This document shows, in pieces, positions 56,858 to 64,000 of a DNA stretch of 64,000 nucleotides (positions are counted from its first letter, which is position 1; each line of letters begins with the position of its first letter). The notes under the pieces were generated by a model. The model was not told where the DNA came from. It saw only the letters and a list, made by a program, of their open reading frames with translations, and did no database searches. The DNA is from Cyanophora paradoxa (Eukaryota; Glaucocystophyceae; Cyanophorales; Cyanophoraceae): assembly GCA_004431415.1 (NCBI GenBank), contig QPMI01000546.1:1-64000 (forward strand), given 5' to 3'. Made by a program: the position numbers and the translations under genes.

Positions 56858-59800
56858 TTGGCCGCGGCGCCCGAGCCCGCGGCCGGCCTAGGCCAAAAGC
56901 TTCGAGCAGCGATATCGGCGCGGCCCGCGCCCGCCCGGGCCCGCATCTTCGGGGCCGCGGCGTCGACGTCGCAGCACATTCGCGCCGCGCCCGTCATGCC
57001 CCGGCCGCGGATCTCAAGGCCTGCAGCTGGCCATGGGGCGGCGCCGGCGCACCGATCGCAATGCAGATGCGCCGAGTGCTGCAGGTCCGACCCGCGCGCG
57101 GCTGCCGCGATCGCGAGCGCCACTCACTCACCTCCTTGACTTCATGCAGCCCCCAGCCCCGGCCGTGGGCCTGCGAGTACCGCTGCGCGTGCCAGCAGTG
57201 CGAGGCGGCGCGCTCTGGATCTCCGGCCGCGGGCGCAGCGGCCCGCTTCTGCTTCGACTTCGTCCTCCACTTGGAGGGGATGGTCACCCAAGGGCCCGAG
57301 ACCAGCAAACGCGACTTGAAGGCCTGCGTGGCTCGCTGGAGGGTGCTCCTTTACGTATGCATGCATACTTGTCAATGTCCGAGTAACTTGGACGCGCGCG
57401 GCCGCAGGGCGAGCTCGAAGCCTGCGTGGCCGAGCTGGGCGAGCAGCGCCTCGCGTCGGTCGCGCTCGCCCTCAGGCTCGCCCGCCTTCTTTGGGTTTTC
57501 AGCCGGGACGCAGAAGCCCGCGAGGTCTACCAGGTGCCACTGCTTGCAATTGCCCGACTACTCACAGCGCTTCTTTCGCGTCTTCATACTTGAATTCTGA
57601 AGGCGCTTCCTCACCCCCCGGGCCCGGCCCCCCCCTTCGCAGCGCTTCCTCGCCCCCCGCCTCCTGGACGAGAGGAGGCGGGACGAGCTTCTGGGCGCCA
57701 GCACCACGAATGCTCTCATCACCCACGCCGACAATTACGGTTCCTTGTGCATGGACGCCAAGGACTATTCGACCGCCAAGAAGGCCTACGCGGTTCGCGA
57801 GCGTTCGAGAACAACAAATGCTAGATGCTTATATAATTATGCGCATCTACAGAAGACTCCGTCGTATCAGTGGCTCACTGCGTTTCCTCGTAACAGGCCA
57901 CGCTCGAGATTTTAAATTGTTATGCCAAGTTGGACGCGAGCCACGAGAGTGTCTCCGATACGCTCTATAAACTCGCGCTATCCTGCCTCGGGCTGAAGGA
58001 ACGAGATGAAGCTTTCAATAACTACCAGGTGCGCAAGCTTTAATACATTCGAATAGATTTGTCGAAGTCGACAGTTCTCTGCCAAAACTTTCAAGTGCAG
58101 TCTAGATCTAGATCTCTAATTTAATTTGTCTCCCGGATGTTCTGTGCCAATAATTTCAAGTGCAGCTGGCGTTGGGGCTCGATCAGGATTCGGGAGACGC
58201 GCGGCGGCTGGCCTCCATGTGCTGCCGCGCGGATCCCTTCCTTGTCCCCATCGCGCGCCAGTTCGAAGAGGCGGGCTTCGCAGGCGACGCCGAACAGATC
58301 CTCGAGGCAAGCAACTTTAATTTTGAGATGTGCATCGTCGATCTGATCCGAAATTCGTGCGCGCAGATGAATTTCAAAATTGCAGAGCGAGCGTGCGAAG
58401 CATGTAAGCACCGCGGTATGCTCGGCAGAGCATCAGGCGCGTTCGGTATCTTCATCTTCCGAGCTCGAGCGGGCCGAGTCCGGATTCGGAGCAATTTGGG
58501 CAAAGCACAGTTTCTTCTGAAGGTATGGCGTATATCGCGTAGCCCCGGCCCCACGCACATGCACCATGGCTAGTACTAGTGCCTATATATATGTCGGCCC
58601 GCGCGCAGCTCGCGACGAGCTCGCGACATTTCCATGACCCGCCTCGCGCAGTTGGCGCTCGAATTAAGAGAGGATCCGGATTTAGATGTTCTGTACACGC
58701 TCGGCATGCTGCACGGCACAACCGACCGACTGGACGAAGCCAGAGCGTATTTTCGCGTAAGCAAAGAAGGGCCCTTGAATTGTCGCGGTTGTTCACAAGA
58801 GATCTCTAGATCTAGTAATTAACGCGGTCCTGTAATTGACACGAGTCGCAGCGTGGTCTAAATCTGGCTGAGGCGACATTTGGACTTGTACACGATGAAA
58901 CTGAAAGATTTCTCGCAATGCTATACAAGACAAGCCCGAACCCTCTGGACCACGATTTAACTAAAGATCCCTCCGCGGCGAAGCACTACTGCGACAGTAT
59001 TTCTTTCTGCTATGAGGCGCGCTGGTGCCACCGCTCAGCTTGTTCAAACTCGTTCCGAATTCGTATTTCTGAAGATGTACTCGCCCAGAAAATGACCAAC
59101 TTCATCAAACAGACGGGCAGGATGCCCGCCGGAGTCACGACAGGTGACATGACCCTGAGCGCCATTGTCAAGGTGAGAAATATAAGGCTCCCGCTAGTCT
59201 TACATTTATAAATATTGTCTTCGACTTCGAATTCAATCGTTTCAAAATTGTGTTCTCGTACGCAGCGGCTGGAAGAGACTGCGAAACTCGCGCGTCTTCA
59301 GAGTTGGCTAACAACGTCTCCGGAGACCGTCCAGCCCTCAAGTCCGGAGCTCCAGACACGTGCACCTCCCGTTCAATCAGAAATCCGGCGAACGGCGGAG
59401 CACGAGGGGGCGGAGGCAGGGCGGGAGCGGGTGCACCAGGACGAGCTGGAGGGGCGGAGGAAAGCAAATGCAAGACCTGAAGCGGGCCGCGGTCGCGAGC
59501 GGGCGCGGCAGGAGGCTGAGCGCAACGAGCGCGAGCGGGCGCGACGGGAGGCCGAGCGCGCCGAGCGCGCCAAGCGCGACGCCGCCGACCGCGTGCGTCT
59601 CAGATGCCCTGTCCTAGGCCTCTCATGAATTAAAAATGAATTGTTACATTTCGCGCTGAGAACGTAAACCTCGGATTCGCAGAACAAAGCGCTCGATCTC
59701 GCAAAGGAATCGAATTGGCCCGCCGCTCGCGCGCTGCTGGACGCCTTGCTTGAGGTCGTCCCCAGCTCGTGTTCGCACCACGCTGTCTCCCGATCCCGTC

Positions 59801-61193
59801 CTCAACTGCATTCTCGCAGCGATCGCCCGGGGACGTTGCTGCCCGCCTGCTCCGCATGCGTGCGCTCCTTTTGATATCTTGCAACTGGCACACGACGCTA
59901 CTGCTGTCTCACACCCGTGCAGAGTGCATGGACGGGATGGGCCAGCTGGAGGCCATTGTGCAGGAGGCGGAGGCCTGGGAAAATGCGCTTGTGGCAGAGT
60001 CGTATGCAACGAGCTCGACGACAGGCGTCGACAGGCGCGATGTACTTGTAAAGTGCGCCGCTATATTTTTTCGCTCTTCATGATCATCGATATCGTGCAA
60101 TCTCTCCATCACCAACGACGCTGGCCACAGGGTCCAAAGGCTTCGGCAGAAGGCCGAGCGCGAGACTGCGCTCCGCGAGCGGCGGGAGGCCGAAAGGAGA
60201 GCGGACGAGGCGGCGCGCCAGCTCTTGGAGGAGGAAGAACAGGAGCGGCAGCAGGAGGAGCGGCGGCGGGGGGAGGCCGCACGGCGGGCGGCGGAGAAGG
60301 CGGAGCGGCGGCGCCGGGCGGAGGAGGAGCGGCGGCAGGCGCAGCGGAGGCGGGAGGAGGAGGAGCAATCAGCGCGGGAGCAGCAGCGGCAGCAGCAGCA
60401 GCGGCTGGCGGAGGAGCGGGAGGAGAGGCGGCGCAGGGACGAACAGGAGACGTGGGCGGTGGAGGAGGCCGATCGCGAACAGCAGCGGCGGGAACTCGAA
60501 GAGGAGCGGCGGCGCGAGGAGGAGCGCCGAGCAGCGCCGACGGCGCGCCGCACCGCACCGGACGCTGCGGGGCAGCTTCCTGCCTGGCCGGCAGCGCAGC
60601 CCGGGGCGGCCGCGCCGGCGAGGAGCCGGAGCCGGCGTGCGCGATCTGCCTCGACTCGGAGCCCGGCGCTGGTGGCCCCTCGAGCCCCGTCGCGCCCCTC
60701 CCCTGCGGCCGTGCGCCCCGCCCGCCCCGCCCGCCCTAGGCCTCCTTCACGTGCCGACGCCTCCGCAGACCGCTTCCACGCGCGGTGCATTGCGACGTGG
60801 CGGGCGAGCCCGCTGGGCACCTCCTGCCCCGAGTGCCGCGCCCCCTTCTCCGGCACCGCCCCCGACCCCGCCCCCGAACAGGCGCCTCCCGCCGCCTCGG
60901 AACCCGCCGCGCCTGCAGCCGCTGGCCCCAGTGGCGCCCTCGAGCTCGCTCCGGCCCCGGCGCCGGAAGCACCCGCGCCCGCCGGCCCTCTCGAGGCCGC
61001 GGTCGCCGCGGCAGCTATGGGTCAGCTCTCTCTCGCTCCGGCGCCAGCGCCTGCGCCCCCATCTTCGCCGCCCGCCCCCGGGCCCCGCCCCACGCGGCCC
61101 TACCTGCCCCCCGGCGGCCCAATCGTCCGCCCCACGCGCCCCTACGACCCCTTCAACCGCGGCGCCGGCTCCGCGGCCGGTCCCAGCCAATGA
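56858..61193 (+). pseudogene. Repeat/coiled-coil/RING-H2 protein, copy 2 (inverted paralogue, frameshift before RING)
   Basis: The same architecture as copy 1 but on the + strand: QCRCAECC (about 57057), EYRCACQQCEAA (about 57175), SVALALRLARLLWVFS (about 57455), a LYKLALSCLGLKERDEAF frame (about 57970), MNFKIAERACEACKHRGM (about 58370), RAKRDAADRVRL (about 59565), a coiled coil (60225-60530), RING-H2 CAICLDSEPGAG (about 60640) with LPCG ending at 60710, an intron 60711-60768, then RFHARCIATW and CPECRAPF, and the tail RPTRPYDPFNRG; stop 61191-61193. Between coil and RING, near 60610, copy 2 has two extra bases compared with copy 1 (a GGGGCGGCC context), so the RING half is out of frame. It is either a sequence error, an unseen small intron, or real loss of the ligase domain. 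The start is uncertain. Confidence 0.65.
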
Positions 61194-61397
61194 GCGCTAT
61201 AAATTCGACAGGCGCACGCGATTGTATTTACAGATGCAGATAACGACGATTGCTACAGCTGCAGATTGTATTTACAGCTTATATTGTTTTCTTCCTCATC
61301 GTCCTGATTTTAGAGGTGGCGCCTCCGAAGGGCCCCGCGGGGTGGGATCGCCGGGCCGGGGGACCGGGCCGGGGCCGGGGCCGGGGCCGCGGGCGCC
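61194..61397. other. Short spacer between convergent genes
   Basis: Contains a CAGAT(G/A)-rich patch and GGGGCCGGGGCC words (61360-61390). No gene. Confidence 0.5.
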
Positions 61398-63050
61398 TCA
61401 CTCGGCCTTCTTCTTGGGGGCGGCGTCGCCGCGGCGGGCGCCCCAGACGGCCGCCGCCCAGTCCCGCACCGACGAGAACCACTCTGCCGGACGCGGGAGG
61501 TCGCGAACCAAGAGAGGGAGAGGGGCGAGGGCCGCACCGAAGAGGCCGGCGCCCCAGGAGCGGAGGGAGTCGAGCCAGCCGCGCTCGCTCGCCGCAGCCC
61601 GCTCCTGCTTCACCTGCCCGCCCCGCCCCCGTCTGGCCCTCCCCCTTTTTCTCGCCCGTAGAGCGCGTACCCGGTCCTCGATCTCGAAGAAGAGGGTCCC
61701 TGGGGGTACCGGTTCGTGAGGGCTCGGACGGGCACCGCGAGACATGTTGAGGGTGCCCCGCACCGTCGTAGGCCTTCCGGACCGACTCCTTCGGGACCTG
61801 GGCACGAACAAATAAATTTCGCGGCAAAGCTCGAGGGGGACGGGATTTTGAGCTGGGGAGGGGGGTACCTTGCCGTTCTCGGCGGCGATCCAGAAGAGGA
61901 AGCCCCACTCCATCATCTGCGACACCCAGCCCACCGGGTCCTGGGACCGGGTGGGGGTACGCGAATTTCAGAGCTCGCATGCCGGGAGACAGATTTTTTG
62001 GGGGGGGGTACGGCACCGCGATGTTGCGCTTGGAGTACGCCAAGTTGACGAGCTCCTGGGCCGTGAGGGCCCCGTCCCGGTCCAGGTCGAACTGCGTACC
62101 CGGGGATCGGGGGCGGAAGGGTTGGGGGGGGGGGGGGGGTAAGGAGGGGGACCTGGGTGAAGAGCTGCGGAGAGGGAGGGGTGAGTCGGCGAGCGGCGGG
62201 CGCGGGCGGGCGGCGCCGGCGAGGGAAGCAGTCGCGGACCTGGGGTGGGAGAGCGGGCGGGGGGTACCGGGCGGACAAGCCGGTGAGGGTCAGGACTTCA
62301 ACAGCGGACGAGGGGACCCGCGCAGACCTCCTCGAACTGCGGGTCCGTCCAGTGAACAAAGGACGGGGGGTAGATGCGCGGAACGAGGGGGGTACAGAAG
62401 TGCAGACCTTCTCGGGGATGAACCGCCCCTGGTGGTCGTAGACTGCGAAGGGTTAGCGAACCAAGATGAGATCAAAGCTCCATTCGAATCCAAGCTCAGG
62501 AGCGCGCCGCCGGAGTCGCTGCCGTGCTTGGCGCGGTGGATGTTGCGCAGGTCGATGGTGAGCGTCGGCCACCAGCTCCGGCTCGTCCACCTGGCGCCGA
62601 ATTCGATCCAAATTTGAATTTGAATTCGAATTCGATCCGCGCCGCGCGCGCGAAGCCGCGGCGGGGGCGCGGGCAGGAGGAAGCACCAGCCCATCGTGAC
62701 GTTGACCATGCTGATCGCCCAGAGGGACCAGAACCAGCTGCGGGGCCGCGGATCAATTTGCATACGGGATCAGCAAACTGCCGATGCGCATGCGCACCCG
62801 AAGCCGAGGGCGCGGAAGCCTGCAGCGATACGAGCGCGCAAGCGAGTGTACATGTGAGGGGCCGCCGCGCCGCGCGGGCACGACGCGAGCTTGAGGCGCG
62901 CGTGCGATGGCGTGCACGTGCACGAGCGTCCGCACCGCGGAAAGTATCCAGGGCGGACACTGCGGGGGTTACATGAATATTAGCAAAGATAGCGAAGCAA
63001 GCTCTTAAACGAGCCGAGGCGCACCCTTGTTGTCGTGGTCGCGGTCGAAG
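61398..63050 (-). CDS. Caleosin (lipid-droplet peroxygenase family), 5' end not found
   Basis: Caleosins are calcium- and heme-binding proteins of lipid droplets/ER with peroxygenase activity. Exons, in order on the minus strand: 63025-63050 (FDRDHDNK), 62936-62959 (VSALDTFR), 62798-62819 (GFRALGF), then about 62742 on (WFWSLWAISMVNVTMGW, the membrane segment), then DLRNIHRAKHGSDSG (about 62550), which contains the invariant histidines of the heme site, VYDHQGRFIPEK (about 62440-62405), ALTAQELVNLAYSKRNIAV (about 62070-62015), GWVSQMMEWGFLFWIAAENG (61930-61875), VPKESVRKAYDG (61800-61765), GTLFFEIEDRV, and EWFSSVRDWAAAVWG, ending with APKKKAE and a stop at 61398. The first two micro-exons together make a canonical EF-hand loop. 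Codon phases agree across the first four exons. The exon upstream of 63050 was not identified. Confidence 0.9.
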
Positions 63051-64000
63051 CTGCACGAAAGCAAAACTTCAGTGTTTCCGAAAGCGAGCGATCGGAGCTC
63101 TTAAGTCCGTAGGCGCGCAAATCGCAGTGGAGCTGCAGCACGGAGCGATCCTCGCGCGTGCCTGTGCAGGGCAGGCGCCGCGTGATCATGAGCACGCGAG
63201 GATTTGAGCGCGATTCTCCGAGCCTCGCGATCGCAGGCGAAGCAGAGGCGGCGCACCAGGAGTGCCCTGCGGATGCTGCGCATCGACGGCCTTCGTGGCG
63301 CGCGGGAGCTCCGGGTGGCTCAAGGCCTGCAGCGCGCGCGGGAGACAAGGACCCAGGCCGTCAAACAGAGCGGCAGGGGAAAGCGCGCCCAGGCTGCAGC
63401 GTGCGCGTAAAGCGCGCGAGCCTTCACGGAGGTGGGATCGACGGGCTGCAGGATCGTCGCTGGAGCGCCCTGCGTACGTCCTCGCGGGTGAGCCCCACGG
63501 CCGAGCGCCGAGTGGCATGGAGGGAGCGATGGTCGACGCGAGCGCACCGTGTTAAATTTGCATTAGCACAACCGTACAACACTGAAGTCGTAACGTCGAC
63601 CATACCCTCACTGAAAACTATATCCAGGAAGAGAATATGAGGACTCTCGTGTGCTGTGCCTAAACATCTACCTATATATATAACTAGCTATCCATCTAAC
63701 TCTACCCCTGGGCTAGACCTATGCTAATAGGTGGGGATGGAGCGAGGGTGGTAAAGCTGGTGGGGTGGTACTGCCTGAGTGGAGAGGTGAGGAGCTTGGT
63801 GCCTCCGGCCCCGCTAGGGCCGGGGGTTCAGAGAGGATTAGGCCTCCACTTTGGCTGGGCACTCCCGCTCCGTTGCTCCCCGACTCCAGCTGTCCGCCCC
63901 CTCCCAAGTCTACCCCCCTCTCCCCCCCGGCATGGGTCCGCCCTCCCCTGCCTGTACGCACAACTTGCCAGTGTCCTTCACACTAGCACGTACAATCCTC
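63051..64000. other. Upstream flank of the caleosin gene
   Basis: Should contain the caleosin start exon (a preceding exon must end with two bases of a codon), but no frame could be joined confidently. 63700-64000 is a low-complexity G/C-biased stretch without recognisable coding content. Confidence 0.4.

Noticed and set aside
63700-63990. Possible gene at the right edge
   Set aside because: It has simple-sequence composition on both strands, no conserved motif and no splice-compatible neighbour.

Overview
The window looks like nuclear DNA of a GC-rich, intron-dense photosynthetic protist (an alga). The evidence is: multi-exon genes with short GC-rich introns whose donors mostly read GTGCG and acceptors GCAG; a phytochrome of the histidine-kinase/response-regulator type; a CLC channel of the plastid/cyanobacterial kind; a DUF760 protein of the plant/algal plastid family; a caleosin; and a soluble-type adenylyl cyclase. 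A kinase phytochrome together with a soluble cyclase argues against land plants. The lineage (haptophyte, stramenopile, prasinophyte or other) cannot be fixed from this sequence alone.

Layout. 0-4.8 kb is a compact, intronless island: a fibronectin-III-like partial ORF, two tandem decayed paralogues, an HNH endonuclease remnant and two unknown ORFs, together with three copies of an element carrying a CCCAAGT 7-mer array. It resembles viral or mobile-element cargo. 4.8-8.4 kb is mostly non-coding and compositionally extreme (a 172-nt tract with no A or T, 7-mer arrays, a 117-bp tandem duplication). 8.4-19.9 kb (+) is a giant gene: at least six small 5' exons spliced to a 9.7-kb terminal exon made of 39-residue repeats arranged in three successive higher-order periods (486, 1071 and 270 bp). 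19.9-22.2 kb is intergenic with a fold-back hairpin.

22.2-49.6 kb is a run of four minus-strand genes: phytochrome hybrid kinase (22.2-31.5), soluble adenylyl cyclase-like protein (33.0-42.8), DUF760 protein (43.7-45.2) and a repeat/coiled-coil/RING-H2 protein (45.6-49.6). A 518-bp hAT-like non-autonomous element with a perfect 8-bp target duplication sits exactly at the cyclase stop codon. 50.7-55.4 kb (+) is the CLC channel. 56.9-61.2 kb (+) is a second, inverted copy of the RING-H2 gene, so the CLC gene lies between two divergent paralogues. 61.4-63.05 kb (-) is a caleosin assembled from micro-exons of 22-26 nt.

Functional links are limited. Phytochrome (red/far-red light, phosphorelay) and the cyclase (cAMP) are neighbouring signalling genes. 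CLC and DUF760 are probably plastid proteins and caleosin acts at lipid droplets. Adjacency in such a genome does not by itself imply co-regulation. Exon models were made by eye from reading-frame continuity and GT-AG sites; internal exon ends are approximate unless given explicitly.
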